Shown here in pieces: positions 53,092 through 63,502 of a DNA stretch of 64,000 nucleotides. The position numbers and the translations under genes were made by a program. Under the pieces are notes generated by a model. It ran no database searches. It was not told the DNA's origin and saw nothing but the letters and a program-made list of their open reading frames with translations. The DNA is from Porticoccus sp002390525 (lineage in GTDB: Bacteria; Pseudomonadota; Gammaproteobacteria; Pseudomonadales; Porticoccaceae), in the NCBI GenBank assembly GCA_943846655.1, contig OX044352.1, positions 1,054,001-1,118,000 on the forward strand. Reading direction: 5' to 3'. The stretch's first letter is position 1. Every line of letters begins with the position of its first letter.

Positions 53092-54474
53092 ATGCAAAAT
53101 AAAGAGATGGATAAAGAAGTAATAAAATACACAGTATCTGAATTGAACAGGCTGTCTCGTCAAACACTAGAAGCTAAATTTCCTTTGATTTGGGTAGAGG
53201 GAGAAATATCTAATTTTTCTATGCCAGCCTCTGGTCACTGGTATTTTAAGATGAAAGATAAAACTGCAACAATAAGTTGCGCAATGTTTAAAAATCAAAA
53301 TTCTAGGAGTAGCTTTAAGCCGCAAAATGGCATTAAGGTATTTGCCCGCTGCAAAATAACTATTTATGAAGTATCTGGAAATTATCAACTTATAATTGAG
53401 CAAATTGAAAGCGCAGGTATTGGAGCCTTGCAAAGAAAGTTTGAAGAACTAAAAAAACAGTTATTTGATGAAGGTATCTTTGATGATAAACATAAATTAC
53501 CTATACCAAAATACCCAAAGAAAATAGGTATTATAACCTCCCCCACAGGGGCGGCAATACAGGATATATTATCTATTTTGAAAAGAAGATATCCGATAGC
53601 TAGTGTTTTAGTTTATCCAAGTATTGTTCAGGGAAATACACTTGATGGAACCAGTGCAGCAAAAGAGTTGACCGAAAGAATTATTTTTGCAAATAAAGAA
53701 AATAATTGTGATGTTCTGATTCTTGCGCGTGGTGGTGGCTCTATAGAGGATCTATGGGCTTTTAATGATGAAACCCTTACCCGATCTATCCATAATAGTA
53801 ACATACCAATTATAAGCGCAGTTGGCCATGAAGTTGATTATACTATTTGTGATTTTGTTTCTGATTGCAGAGCTCCCACTCCTTCTGCGGCAGCAGAAAT
53901 TGTTAGTCCAGATATAAACTCAATTATACAGAGACTAAATGAAAAAGAACTCCAGCTAAATCACTTGATTCTTGGTTTCTTGCAGGCGTGCTATCAAAAA
54001 ATAGATAACCTATTTATGAGAATCAGAAATCCTAATGATTATCTTTTGCATATACAAACTCAAATTGAAGGCTTGCAGAATAGAATCTATAAAAATATAA
54101 CTTCAAAAATAAAGATAGACAAAGAAACGCTTACTCATATTGACAAAAATCTACAACGAAATCATCCTAGTGAGTATCTCTGCAATCTCTCTGATCGACT
54201 GTGCCTCCTTGAAAAAAAACTCAATAATGAAATTATTAAATTATTAATAACAAAACAAGAAAAATGGGAGAATAGCTTAAGATTATTAGAAGCAGTCAGC
54301 CCGCTAAATACAATAAAAAGAGGCTATGCGATTGTTCTAAATAAAGATAAGAAAATTATTAAGCGTACATCCGATATTAAGATTAATGATAGGATTTTTA
54401 CTATGCTTGGAGATGGGGGTGTATTTAGTAATATTGAAGAAATTCAAATAAATCAAAAAAATAATGCTAAATAG
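53092..54474 (+). CDS. xseA: Exodeoxyribonuclease VII large subunit
   Basis: Catalytic subunit of ExoVII, which degrades single-stranded DNA. From the ATG at 53092 there are 460 residues: OB-fold (WVEGEISNFSMPASGHWYFKMKD), catalytic domain (IGIITSPTGAAIQDILSILKRRYP, ILARGGGSIEDLWAFNDE, SAVGHEVDYTICDFVSDCRAPTPSAAAE) and a long coiled-coil C-terminus. A TTG start at 53083 or ATG at 53107 are alternatives. Divergent from guaB, as in gammaproteobacteria. Confidence 0.94.
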   Translation: MQNKEMDKEVIKYTVSELNRLSRQTLEAKFPLIWVEGEISNFSMPASGHWYFKMKDKTATISCAMFKNQNSRSSFKPQNGIKVFARCKITIYEVSGNYQLIIEQIESAGIGALQRKFEELKKQLFDEGIFDDKHKLPIPKYPKKIGIITSPTGAAIQDILSILKRRYPIASVLVYPSIVQGNTLDGTSAAKELTERIIFANKENNCDVLILARGGGSIEDLWAFNDETLTRSIHNSNIPIISAVGHEVDYTICDFVSDCRAPTPSAAAEIVSPDINSIIQRLNEKELQLNHLILGFLQACYQKIDNLFMRIRNPNDYLLHIQTQIEGLQNRIYKNITSKIKIDKETLTHIDKNLQRNHPSEYLCNLSDRLCLLEKKLNNEIIKLLITKQEKWENSLRLLEAVSPLNTIKRGYAIVLNKDKKIIKRTSDIKINDRIFTMLGDGGVFSNIEEIQINQKNNAK

Positions 54475-54509
54475 CTATATAAAGAGAAAACTAAGGAGAG
54501 ATCTGGGAA

Positions 54510-56402
54510 ATGAATTTTTTTAAGCTACTTATTTTAACCTTCGTTATGGTCAGCCTAAATGCCTGTATGGACAAAACTGAAGAAACTTTAGAATTAGAAA
54601 CAGATATCAAAGGTTTATCGAGTAAGGAGCAAATATCTTGGGATCTTGGTGATTTATATGTAGATATAGAGAGCTGGAATCGCTCTCGATCTCAGATATC
54701 CTCAAAATTTTTGAAGATCAAAGACTGTAAGGGCAAACTAGGTGAAAGTTCAGAGTTTCTCTCTATCTGCTTGGACCTAATCAATGATACTTATAAGGAT
54801 TTATTAAAAAATTATACATATAGTTTTTTAGCTAAGGATACAGATCTGGGTAACTCTAATTTTCGCGAGAGATCTTCATTATCCCAAGCATTATTTGTAA
54901 AATTTGGAGAGGCTACAAGTTTCTTGAATCCAGAGATCGTATCCATAGGAAAAATAAAACTAAACGAGTATATAGCGAATGATGTAGGTTTAAAAAATCA
55001 TGATTTTTACATTCAAAATACTCTTCGTCAGTCTAACTTTATACTCTCACCAAAAGAAGAGGCGATCATAGCTTCAATGCGAGACACAATGAGTACACCA
55101 TCAAGTGCTTACGAAGTTCTCACCAATGCTGAAATACCATGGCCAGAAGTAACTCTGTCAAATGGAAAAACTGTTACACTTAATCCATCGGGATATAGCA
55201 CATACAGACGTTCTTTGGAGCGTAATGATCGAATATTAGTGTTTGATAAATTCTGGGATACATTCCATAACTATAAACAAACTTTAGCTATAACACTTCA
55301 AGGGCAGGTTAAGAATGATGTTGCTATGGCCAAAATCAAAGGCTATGACTCGTCTCTTGACCAAGCATTGGCTGAAGAAAATATTCCCATAAAGGTTTAT
55401 GAAACACTTGTATCTTCAGTGAATGAAGGCTTGCCAAGTCTCCATAGGCTCATAAAGCTTCGCCAGCGCATTCTCGGTCTAAAAACATCAGAATACTACG
55501 ACATATATCCATCTGTTGTTTCGATAGATAAAAAATACAGTCTTGAAGATGCAAAGCAATTAACATTAGAAGCATTGAAGCCGTTAGGGGAGAGTTATAT
55601 AAATATTTTATCAAATTCACTTGATAAAAACTGGATGCATGTATATCCCGCTCCAGGTAAAAGAAGCGGGGCATATGTAATGGGAGCTGCTTATGACGTT
55701 CATCCCTATGTGCTATTAAATTTTGATAATACACTCGAGTCGGTGAGCACCTTCATACATGAATGGGGTCATGCGATGCATACTTTACTAGCTAACGATG
55801 CTCAGTCATTTGAAAAAGCTGACTATTCGACATTTATTGCCGAGATCGCATCAACTGCCAATGAGATTCTACTTTTCGATCATTTGCGAAAAAATAGCGA
55901 TAATGATCAACAGAAACTTTACTTTTTATTCAAAGAGCTATCACAAATTAGAGGAACTTTTTTTAGGCAAACACAATTTGCCGAATTCGAGCTTGCTATA
56001 CATCAACTGATAGAAAAAGGTGAGGCGCTCTCTGCGGATAAGTTCGATAGGATCTATGGAGACATACTTAAGCGATATTATGGACACAACGAGGGGATTA
56101 TGAACATTAAGGATACGTATACAGTTGAGTGGGCATACATACCCCATTTTTACAGAAATTTTTATGTATACCAATACGCAACATCTATTTCTGCTGCATA
56201 TTTCCTTACTGACAAGATCTTAAATAAAGAAAAAGGTTCAAAAGAGACTTTAATTAATATATTACAAGCGGGAGGATCAAATTATCCTTTTGATATACTT
56301 TTAAATGCTGGTGTGGATATGTCATCTGAGGCTGTCTACTCTTCTATAATTAGCCGCATGGATCAACTCATGGACGAAGTAGAGTTAATATTAAACAAAT
56401 AG
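54510..56402 (+). CDS. M3 family oligopeptidase (PepF-like), predicted lipoprotein
   Basis: Zinc oligoendopeptidase. The 630 residues start with a lipoprotein signal whose lipobox is LNAC (Cys19), so the enzyme should be anchored in the envelope, unlike classic cytoplasmic PepF. The catalytic zinc site is HEWGH at 417-421, in FIHEWGHAMHT, and a further glutamate lies in the following helix (IAEIASTANE). A well-placed AAGGAGAG precedes the start. The downstream ffs and Opp genes suggest that it makes short peptides for import. Confidence 0.9.
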   Translation: MNFFKLLILTFVMVSLNACMDKTEETLELETDIKGLSSKEQISWDLGDLYVDIESWNRSRSQISSKFLKIKDCKGKLGESSEFLSICLDLINDTYKDLLKNYTYSFLAKDTDLGNSNFRERSSLSQALFVKFGEATSFLNPEIVSIGKIKLNEYIANDVGLKNHDFYIQNTLRQSNFILSPKEEAIIASMRDTMSTPSSAYEVLTNAEIPWPEVTLSNGKTVTLNPSGYSTYRRSLERNDRILVFDKFWDTFHNYKQTLAITLQGQVKNDVAMAKIKGYDSSLDQALAEENIPIKVYETLVSSVNEGLPSLHRLIKLRQRILGLKTSEYYDIYPSVVSIDKKYSLEDAKQLTLEALKPLGESYINILSNSLDKNWMHVYPAPGKRSGAYVMGAAYDVHPYVLLNFDNTLESVSTFIHEWGHAMHTLLANDAQSFEKADYSTFIAEIASTANEILLFDHLRKNSDNDQQKLYFLFKELSQIRGTFFRQTQFAEFELAIHQLIEKGEALSADKFDRIYGDILKRYYGHNEGIMNIKDTYTVEWAYIPHFYRNFYVYQYATSISAAYFLTDKILNKEKGSKETLINILQAGGSNYPFDILLNAGVDMSSEAVYSSIISRMDQLMDEVELILNK

Positions 56403-56430
56403 ATTAACTTTTGTGAGTTATAAGGATAAA

Positions 56431-56546
56431 TGGTGGCTACCCTTGCCAGCCTTGTCTAGCACATAATATTTTCACTACCGTTGCTCCCTTCCGGGTCTGG
56501 CGGGGTTTGTGAAATATCATTGCTAGGGACCAGCAAGGGTCGCCAT
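56431..56546 (-). ncRNA. ffs: 4.5S (signal recognition particle) RNA
   Basis: On the minus strand a 116-base stretch folds as a long hairpin with the conserved apical region ACCCGGAAGGGAGCAACGGU, matching the Ffh-binding GGAAGG/AGCA loop of bacterial 4.5S RNA. The two ends (TGGCGACCCTTGC and GCAAGGGTAGCCA) pair with one mismatch. It sits between the M3 peptidase and oppA, antisense to both. End positions are estimates to within a few bases. Confidence 0.9.
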
Positions 56547-56644
56547 AAACTTGCTTTATTTAAAAAAAAGAGAATTTTAGATACCATTAAAAACATAACC
56601 GCATGCTACCTACAGTTCCACAAGTATGCATTATGTGCGGTAAG

Positions 56645-56682
56645 TTAACCCATTTCAATGGAGTTCTTGCCATAAGGGTTAA
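56645..56682 (+). repeat. Hairpin upstream of oppA
   Basis: TTAACCC and GGGTTAA form a seven-pair outer stem with a further ATGG/CCAT pair inside, 69 bases before the oppA start. It could be a leader hairpin or a terminator remnant; no U-tract follows directly. Confidence 0.4.
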
Positions 56683-56750
56683 ATATTTAATCTTGTGTTA
56701 TTTTTGTGGATGTTTAAATCAAGTTAGTATTTTAGGTAATTGGATTTTCT

Positions 56751-58406
56751 ATGGATAACTTAATTAAATCTTGGGCATGGCTGTTAGGTTTAATGCTAAT
56801 TACTTTCCTTTCTATTGCTGGATGCACCAAAGGGCAAAGTAATGTAGAAGAAGGAAATATCGAGGGTATTCTTCACTGGGGTAATGGAACAGATCCCCAA
56901 GAATTAGACCCGCATGTGGTTACCGGTGTACCTGAACACCATATTTTATCTGCTCTTCTCGAGGGATTAGTTGCAAAAGACCCAAAAACATTACTGCCAA
57001 TTCCTGCTGTTGCTGAGGAATGGAGTATTAGTGCGGATAAAAAAACCTATATATTTAAGATACGTAAATCTGCACTATGGTCGAATGGAGATTCACTAAC
57101 TGCTCATGATTTCGTTTGGTCATGGTGGAGAGCTCTGCAACCAAAACTAGGTAATCAATATGCCTATATGTTATTTCCAATTGAGAATGCTGAGAGTTTT
57201 GCTAGAGGCAAAATTACAGATTTTTCAAGAGTAGGAGTGAAAGCATTAAGCGCTGATCTTCTCGAGGTTAAGCTGTCTAACCCCACGCCGTATTTCTTAC
57301 AGTTATTAGATCACTATAGTATGTTTCCAGTCCATAAAAAAACTATTGAAAAATTTGGTAAGGCACACGAAAGAGGAACGCTGTGGACCCGTCCAGGTAA
57401 CTTTGTGGGAAATGGACCTTTTATACTCAAAGAATGGCATCTTTTTAGATCTATAGTTGTTGAAAAAAATCTGAATTACTGGGATTTAAAGAAAGTTAGC
57501 CTAAATGGAATAAAGTTTCATCCAATTGAAAATGTAACCACAGAAGAAAGAATGTTTCGTATGGGGCAATTGCACAAAACTGCAAGCGTTCCGATCGACA
57601 AGGTTAAGGCTTACCAAAAAAATAATCCTAATTTAATAAAAATTCATCCGTATTTAGGAAGTTATTTCTATAGATTTAACACCAAAATCCCACATCTAAA
57701 CGATAAAAGAGTAAGAAAAGCATTAGCTATGAGTATAAATAGACAACAACTTACTGATAGAGTTACGAAGGGAGGAGAAACCCCTGCTTTCACATTCACG
57801 CCACCTGATACATTTGGTTATTCTGCAAGGGCTGCATTTGAATTTAATCCAAAAATGGCTCGCGATTTAATGAGAGAGGCTGGCTATCCAAATGGTGAAG
57901 GGTTTCCCGTTACTGAGCTATTGTATAATACGTCTGAAGGCCACAGGAAAATTGCGGTGGCTATACAGCAAATGTGGAAAAAAAATCTTGGTATAAATAT
58001 AACTCTGAGTAATCAGGATTGGAAGGTGTACTTAGATTCTGTTAATAACGGGAGCTATGCTATTGCGAGAGCTGGATGGATTGGTGACTATGTGGATCCT
58101 AATACTTTTTTAAATATGTGGGTAACAGATGGGGGTAACAATCGAACTGGCTGGTCTGATCCCTACTATGATGATTTAATATCTCAACAAGCACCAGTTT
58201 CTTTAAATAAATTTGATAGATATACTATTATGGCTAAAGCTGAGGCAGTTTTACTCGAGAACATGCCGATCATTCCTATCTATATCTACAATAGTAAAAG
58301 TTTGGTTCATCCAAGTGTAAAAGGCATAGAGCCAAATATCTTAAACTATGTTCTTTATAAAAATATTCGATTAGATAGTACACTGATAGAAAAAGAGGTG
58401 GACTAG
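56751..58406 (+). CDS. oppA: Oligopeptide ABC transporter, substrate-binding lipoprotein
   Basis: Extracytoplasmic peptide-binding protein of the Opp family (SBP family 5). The 551 residues start with a lipoprotein signal and lipobox IAGC (Cys25). Typical blocks are GNGTDPQELDPHVVTG, LLEGLVAKDP, WSNGDSLTAHDFVWSWWRALQP and DKRVRKALAMSINRQ. It is the first gene of oppA-oppB-oppC-oppDF, and its stop overlaps the oppB start. Confidence 0.93.
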   Translation: MDNLIKSWAWLLGLMLITFLSIAGCTKGQSNVEEGNIEGILHWGNGTDPQELDPHVVTGVPEHHILSALLEGLVAKDPKTLLPIPAVAEEWSISADKKTYIFKIRKSALWSNGDSLTAHDFVWSWWRALQPKLGNQYAYMLFPIENAESFARGKITDFSRVGVKALSADLLEVKLSNPTPYFLQLLDHYSMFPVHKKTIEKFGKAHERGTLWTRPGNFVGNGPFILKEWHLFRSIVVEKNLNYWDLKKVSLNGIKFHPIENVTTEERMFRMGQLHKTASVPIDKVKAYQKNNPNLIKIHPYLGSYFYRFNTKIPHLNDKRVRKALAMSINRQQLTDRVTKGGETPAFTFTPPDTFGYSARAAFEFNPKMARDLMREAGYPNGEGFPVTELLYNTSEGHRKIAVAIQQMWKKNLGINITLSNQDWKVYLDSVNNGSYAIARAGWIGDYVDPNTFLNMWVTDGGNNRTGWSDPYYDDLISQQAPVSLNKFDRYTIMAKAEAVLLENMPIIPIYIYNSKSLVHPSVKGIEPNILNYVLYKNIRLDSTLIEKEVD

Positions 58407-59341
58407 TGTTTTACTTCGCTTTAAGAAGATTGATCCAATCAGTTCCTGTTTTAATTATTGTGATTACTGCAACCTTTTTTTTAGTACGCGCTGCACCTGG
58501 AGGCCCGTTTAGTGCAGAAAAGAATGTACCTCCTGAGGTAGTAAAAGCATTAGAAGCACAATACAAACTAGATCAGCCTATCTGGCAGCAGTACACTAGC
58601 TACATAAATGACCTAATTCATGGTCAGTTCGGACCGTCTTTTCGTTATCCAGGCAGAACAGTGAACGAGCTTATTGAAGCTGGGTTGCCTGTTACTGCGG
58701 AATTAGCACTATATGCAATGCTTTTAGCAGTCTTTTTTGGGGTCAGCTCAGGTGTTTATGCTGGACTTAGACCAAATTCAATCCATGATTATCTGCCCAT
58801 GTCTCTTTCGATGATTGGAATATGCGTACCCTCCTTCTTGATGGGCCCGCTTATGGTTCTTTTTTTTGGGATTTATATGGAGTGGCTTCCTATATCTGGT
58901 TGGGGTAACACGCCTGGAGACAAAATTTTACCAACTATAACTCTTGGGCTAGGTTATGCTGCGTTTATCTCAAGGCTCAGTCGTGGTGGGATACTAGAAG
59001 TAATGTCAAAAGATTACATTCGAACAGCTAGGGCTAAGGGATTACCTGCTAGGGTAATAGTATTTAAGCATGCTCTTCGTGGCGGCTTGATTCCAGTAGT
59101 CGCTTTTTTGGGGCCAGCTTTTGCTGGTCTTTTAAGCGGCTCTTTTGTTGTAGAAACAATTTTTCAAATTCCTGGGCTTGGAAGGTTTTATGTACAAGCC
59201 GCTTTTAATAGGGACTATACAATGATTTTAGGCACCACCATATTTTTTTCTACTCTTATAATTGTGTTCAACTTACTGTCAGACATCGTATCCGTCTGGC
59301 TGGACCCAAAGCTTAGAGACCAATACAGGCATAATAAATAA
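58406..59341 (+). CDS. oppB: Oligopeptide ABC transporter permease OppB
   Basis: Inner-membrane permease with six membrane segments; 311 residues. The EAA loop for contact with the ATPases is visible as DYIRTARAKGLPARVIVFKHALRGGLIP. Starts with GTG at 58406, within the end of oppA. oppC starts immediately after its stop. Confidence 0.94.
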   Translation: MFYFALRRLIQSVPVLIIVITATFFLVRAAPGGPFSAEKNVPPEVVKALEAQYKLDQPIWQQYTSYINDLIHGQFGPSFRYPGRTVNELIEAGLPVTAELALYAMLLAVFFGVSSGVYAGLRPNSIHDYLPMSLSMIGICVPSFLMGPLMVLFFGIYMEWLPISGWGNTPGDKILPTITLGLGYAAFISRLSRGGILEVMSKDYIRTARAKGLPARVIVFKHALRGGLIPVVAFLGPAFAGLLSGSFVVETIFQIPGLGRFYVQAAFNRDYTMILGTTIFFSTLIIVFNLLSDIVSVWLDPKLRDQYRHNK

Positions 59342-60241
59342 ATGGTGGAAGTTCATAAATACGAGGAAAAATTATCTTATAAACCAAAAGATTTAGGGGG
59401 TTCCCTATGGTCTGATGGATGGATACGGCTAAAGAAAAATAAATTAGCTATAGCGAGCTTATTTATTTTAGGATTTCTTTGCATTACCGCAGTGCTTACA
59501 CCAATCATTGCACCCTATGGATACGAAGAGCAAAATCTTTTACTAGGTGCAGTTCCACCTTCCAGTGATCATTGGTTGGGTACTGATGTGTTTGGTAGAG
59601 ATATGCTAACTAGAATAATGTATGGAAGTAGAATTTCACTAGCAGTTGGCTTTATAGCAAGTGGAGTAGCTTTATGTATTGGTGTTCTCTGGGGTGCTCT
59701 ATCAGGCTATTCTGGTGGCCGTATTGATGCATTCATGATGAGAATCGTAGATATACTATATGCATTGCCTTTCATGATATTTATCATATTACTAATGGTA
59801 ATTTTCGGAAGAAATTTACTCCTGTTATTTTTAGCAATTGGTGCAGTCGAGTGGTTGACGATGGCTCGTATTGTTCGTGGGCAGGTTTTAACAATTAAAC
59901 AACAGGACTTCATAGAAGCGGCTACTTCATTGGGACTTTCACATTGGACTATAATTCGCCGCCACATTATACCCAATACACTCAGCCCAGTAATTGTCTA
60001 TGCAACTTTAACTGTTCCTAGCGTGATGCTCTTAGAAGCATTTTTAAGCTTCCTTGGCTTAGGAATACAGCCACCTCAAAGCTCTTGGGGTTTATTGATA
60101 TCTTATGGTGTTGAAACTATGGAGGAATATCCATGGCTTATTTTCTTTCCAGGCTTATTTTTATCTATAACTTTATTTTCACTCAATTTTTTGGGTGACG
60201 GGCTTAGAGATGCATTAGATCCCAGAGCCTCTAAAGATTAA
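59342..60241 (+). CDS. oppC: Oligopeptide ABC transporter permease OppC
   Basis: Second permease of the importer; 299 residues with an N-terminal cytoplasmic stretch, the GTDVFGRDMLTRIMYGSRISL segment typical of OppC/DppC and the EAA loop DFIEAATSLGLSHWTIIRRHIIPN. It starts directly after the oppB stop. Confidence 0.95.
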   Translation: MVEVHKYEEKLSYKPKDLGGSLWSDGWIRLKKNKLAIASLFILGFLCITAVLTPIIAPYGYEEQNLLLGAVPPSSDHWLGTDVFGRDMLTRIMYGSRISLAVGFIASGVALCIGVLWGALSGYSGGRIDAFMMRIVDILYALPFMIFIILLMVIFGRNLLLLFLAIGAVEWLTMARIVRGQVLTIKQQDFIEAATSLGLSHWTIIRRHIIPNTLSPVIVYATLTVPSVMLLEAFLSFLGLGIQPPQSSWGLLISYGVETMEEYPWLIFFPGLFLSITLFSLNFLGDGLRDALDPRASKD

Positions 60242-60313
60242 GGCAGACAAAAAAACTAAAAGTAAAATACAATATTAATTGTATAAAATTATGAAAAATA
60301 TGGAATTTAAATT

Positions 60314-61990
60314 ATGTCTTTACTTTCAGTAGAAGACCTAACTGTTCATTTTCACAGCCGAAATGGAATTACAAAAGCAGTCAGAAACTTAAGCTTCGTT
60401 TTAGATTATGGCGAAACTTTAGCTATAGTTGGTGAATCTGGTTCGGGTAAGTCGGTAGCTTCTTATAGTCTCCTTGATCTTATTCCAAAACCACCAGGAA
60501 AAATAGAAGCTGGTAAAGCTATTTTTAATGGCAGCGATCTACTTACTCTGGAAACACTAGATCTACAAAAGATACGTGGCAATGAAATAGCTATAATATT
60601 TCAAGATCCAATGAGCAGTTTAAACCCGTATTTAACAATAGGCGAACAGCTTATTGAGCCAATAGTCTACCATAAAAAAAAATCACGCAGAGAGGCTAAG
60701 GGGCTTGCGTTAAGTATGCTTACTGAAGTTGGTCTTAATGGTCCAGATAATAAGTTTAACTGCTTCCCTCATGAGCTTTCAGGCGGTATGCAGCAGAGAG
60801 CCATGATTGCTATGGCTTTGATAACCAAACCAAAACTTCTTATATGCGATGAGCCAACAACAGCATTAGATGTTACGACCCAGGCCCAGATCATAAGGCT
60901 GATTCAAAAAATCCAAAAAAAATATAAGATTGCAGTCGTATTCATCAGTCATGATCTAGGTGTGGTTGCAGGTATAGCAGATAAAATTATTGTTATGAAA
61001 GATGGAGAAGCAGTAGAATCAGGAATTACAAATGATATATTTTATAACCCAAAAACACAATATACGAAAAAATTACTATCCTCTATACCTCGCGGGGAAA
61101 AAAGAGAGAAAAATTATACCTCGAAAAAGGTGTTACTTGAGGTCAACAATCTCGTAAAGTATTATCCAGTCAACCAAGACACATTTAGCTGGCAGACATT
61201 TAAATTATTTAGTGCAAAAAATACAGAAAAAAGATATGTAAAAGCAGTCGATGATGTATCTTTTGATATAAAACGAGGCGAGATATTTGGTGTCGTTGGT
61301 GAATCAGGATGTGGCAAATCATCGTTAGGGAAAACAATTCTTCAGCTTACCTCATTAGATGAAGGCCAGATTTATTTTTCTGATAAAAATCTTGTGAATT
61401 TACCATTATCAGAAAAGATTAGTATGCGTAAACATATGCAGATGATATTTCAGGACCCTTATTCATCCCTTAATCCAAGAATGACTGTTTTTGATACATT
61501 AGCGGAGCCTCTGCTCTATCATTCTTTGGCTACCAGCACCAATATCCAAAAGCATGTCTTGAGCCTCATAGACGATATAGGGTTGCCAAGAATATCAGCC
61601 AAGAAATATCCCCATGAGTTTTCTGGTGGACAGCGCCAACGTATCGCAATCGGTCGCGCTATTGCCACTAAACCGGAATTTATTATTGCAGATGAACCAG
61701 TTTCAGCTCTTGATGTAACAGTTCAGGCTCAAATTTTAGAGTTAATCTTAAATCTAACTGAAAAGCATAATATGACCATGATGTTTATTTCACACGACCT
61801 CTCTGTTGTTAGATATCTGGCTGATCGTATTGCAGTTATGCAGCATGGAAAAATAGTAGAACTTAATACAACAAGTGAAATTTTCTCATCTGCATCAGAA
61901 AAATATACGAAAGAACTTCTTGGTGCTATACCCCTTGCTGACCCTAAAGAAGAAAAGAAAAGACAAAATACAATTATGAGTGACAGGTAA
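60314..61990 (+). CDS. Fused oligopeptide ABC transporter ATPase (OppD-OppF)
   Basis: One 558-residue protein holds two ABC ATPase domains. The first has Walker A GESGSGKS at 40-47 and signature LSGGMQQRA; the second has GESGCGKS, FSGGQRQRI and DEPVSALDVT. In E. coli OppD and OppF are separate; a fused form as here, also known from YejF, is common in marine bacteria. It lies 72 bases after oppC and completes the transporter. Confidence 0.93.
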   Translation: MSLLSVEDLTVHFHSRNGITKAVRNLSFVLDYGETLAIVGESGSGKSVASYSLLDLIPKPPGKIEAGKAIFNGSDLLTLETLDLQKIRGNEIAIIFQDPMSSLNPYLTIGEQLIEPIVYHKKKSRREAKGLALSMLTEVGLNGPDNKFNCFPHELSGGMQQRAMIAMALITKPKLLICDEPTTALDVTTQAQIIRLIQKIQKKYKIAVVFISHDLGVVAGIADKIIVMKDGEAVESGITNDIFYNPKTQYTKKLLSSIPRGEKREKNYTSKKVLLEVNNLVKYYPVNQDTFSWQTFKLFSAKNTEKRYVKAVDDVSFDIKRGEIFGVVGESGCGKSSLGKTILQLTSLDEGQIYFSDKNLVNLPLSEKISMRKHMQMIFQDPYSSLNPRMTVFDTLAEPLLYHSLATSTNIQKHVLSLIDDIGLPRISAKKYPHEFSGGQRQRIAIGRAIATKPEFIIADEPVSALDVTVQAQILELILNLTEKHNMTMMFISHDLSVVRYLADRIAVMQHGKIVELNTTSEIFSSASEKYTKELLGAIPLADPKEEKKRQNTIMSDR

Positions 61991-61994
61991 GCAA

Positions 61995-63389
61995 TTACTT
62001 ATTGTTGCTTATCAACCTAACGCGAAAATTTCTACCTTTTAGCTTACCTGTTGACAGCTTTGTTAGCGCTATAGGGTAAACATCAAATTTAATAGCGACA
62101 TAAGACCAGTTGTCTTTAATATTAATGTCTCCAATTTTAGTAGCTTTGATTGTTCCATCGCTTGTGAGGGCCCCAACAATATCTCCAGCACGTAGTTTTT
62201 GTTTTTTCCCACCATCGATTTGAATAGTTTTCATTTGAGGCTGAAATGGTGCATCCAAAAGAACACTAATCGATGGTAATTCTTTTGGAATTATTACTTG
62301 GTCGAAATGCTTCTCGAGAAGAGTAATTTTATGGCCCTCTCTTTCTGTATACAGAGTATAGATATTTCCACTAGATCCAGCACGACCAGTTCTTCCTATG
62401 CGATGAATATGAGAATTAACATCTCTTGCAAGCTTGTAGTTAAAGACTGCGGATAAGGATGAAACATCAATACCCCTTGCTGCTAAATCGGTTGCTACTA
62501 GAATAGATAAACTTTTATTAGAAAAACATAGTAACGTCTGGTCTCTATCTTTTTGATCAAGATCTCCATGTAAAGGTGAGGCGCTAAGGCCTAAGTCAAT
62601 AAGATTATTAGCTACAGCTTGAACTTCTTTTTTTGTTTCACAAAAAACAATTGTTGATTTTGGTAAGTAACAAAACAGAATTAATTTTAAAGCATTAAAC
62701 CTACTTGTTTCATTCTTAATTAGATAGAAATTTTGATTTACTCCTTGTTCTTCAATGACAGAAGCAGCTTTAATAATTTTTGGCTTCCTCATAATTTTAG
62801 TGGCTATGGATGAAATGTTAGCATCAAAAGTTGCACTAAAGAGCAAGGTTTGACGATCTGAAGGTAAATATTCAATGATAGCATCAAGTGAGGTTTGAAA
62901 ACCCATATCTAGCATACGATCAGCCTCATCGAGAACGAGTGTATCAATACTATCAAATGATAAATTATTTTTATCTAGGTGATCCAAAATTCGACCAGGT
63001 GTCCCTACTATTATATGCGCTCCGTGTGCGAGTGATCCTTTTTGTGGACCAAATGCAGAGCCTCCACATAATGTGAGAACTTTGACATTATGTATCATGC
63101 ATCCTAGCTTACGTATTTCGCCAGCAACCTGATCGGCTAGCTCTCTTGTTGGGCATAAAACTAGTGCTTGGATTTTAAATTTTGCAGCATCAAGTTTGTT
63201 TAAAATACCCAAAGAAAAAGCGGCTGTTTTACCAGAGCCAGTCACTCCTTGTCCAATTACATCGTATCCCTTTAGAATTTCAGGTAGTGTTTCTGCCTGT
63301 ATAGATGTTAACTTGTCATAACCCAGTGATAAGGTACTTTTAATTAGATTGCTATTTAAAGCAAGAGTTGAAAATTGAGTGTACTTCAA
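61995..63389 (-). CDS. dbpA: DEAD-box RNA helicase DbpA
   Basis: RNA helicase stimulated by 23S rRNA hairpin 92, acting in 50S assembly. The 464 residues show the Q motif, GVTGSGKTAAF (motif I), VLDEADRMLD (II), SATF (III) and HRIGRTGRAG (VI). The C-terminal DbpA-type RNA-binding domain (KQKLRAGDIVGALTSDGTIKATKIGDINI...) distinguishes it from other DEAD-box proteins. Convergent with oppDF. Confidence 0.93.
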   Translation of the reverse strand: MKYTQFSTLALNSNLIKSTLSLGYDKLTSIQAETLPEILKGYDVIGQGVTGSGKTAAFSLGILNKLDAAKFKIQALVLCPTRELADQVAGEIRKLGCMIHNVKVLTLCGGSAFGPQKGSLAHGAHIIVGTPGRILDHLDKNNLSFDSIDTLVLDEADRMLDMGFQTSLDAIIEYLPSDRQTLLFSATFDANISSIATKIMRKPKIIKAASVIEEQGVNQNFYLIKNETSRFNALKLILFCYLPKSTIVFCETKKEVQAVANNLIDLGLSASPLHGDLDQKDRDQTLLCFSNKSLSILVATDLAARGIDVSSLSAVFNYKLARDVNSHIHRIGRTGRAGSSGNIYTLYTEREGHKITLLEKHFDQVIIPKELPSISVLLDAPFQPQMKTIQIDGGKKQKLRAGDIVGALTSDGTIKATKIGDINIKDNWSYVAIKFDVYPIALTKLSTGKLKGRNFRVRLISNNK

Positions 63390-63439
63390 ATGCTCTGCTC
63401 TACTTTATAGGTTATTTACGAGAACAAGTTAGGCGTTGC

Positions 63440-63475
63440 AAAAAAAATCCCAACTAGTATAAAAGTTGGGATTTA
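63440..63475 (-). terminator. Intrinsic terminator after the small lipoprotein gene
   Basis: Eleven-pair stem (63445-63455 with 63464-63474) and an eight-base loop, followed by a U-tract on the minus strand. It lies 28 bases after the lipoprotein stop and separates it from dbpA. Confidence 0.85.
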
Positions 63476-63502
63476 AAAAATTCTTTTTTTATAAAATGAC
63501 TG

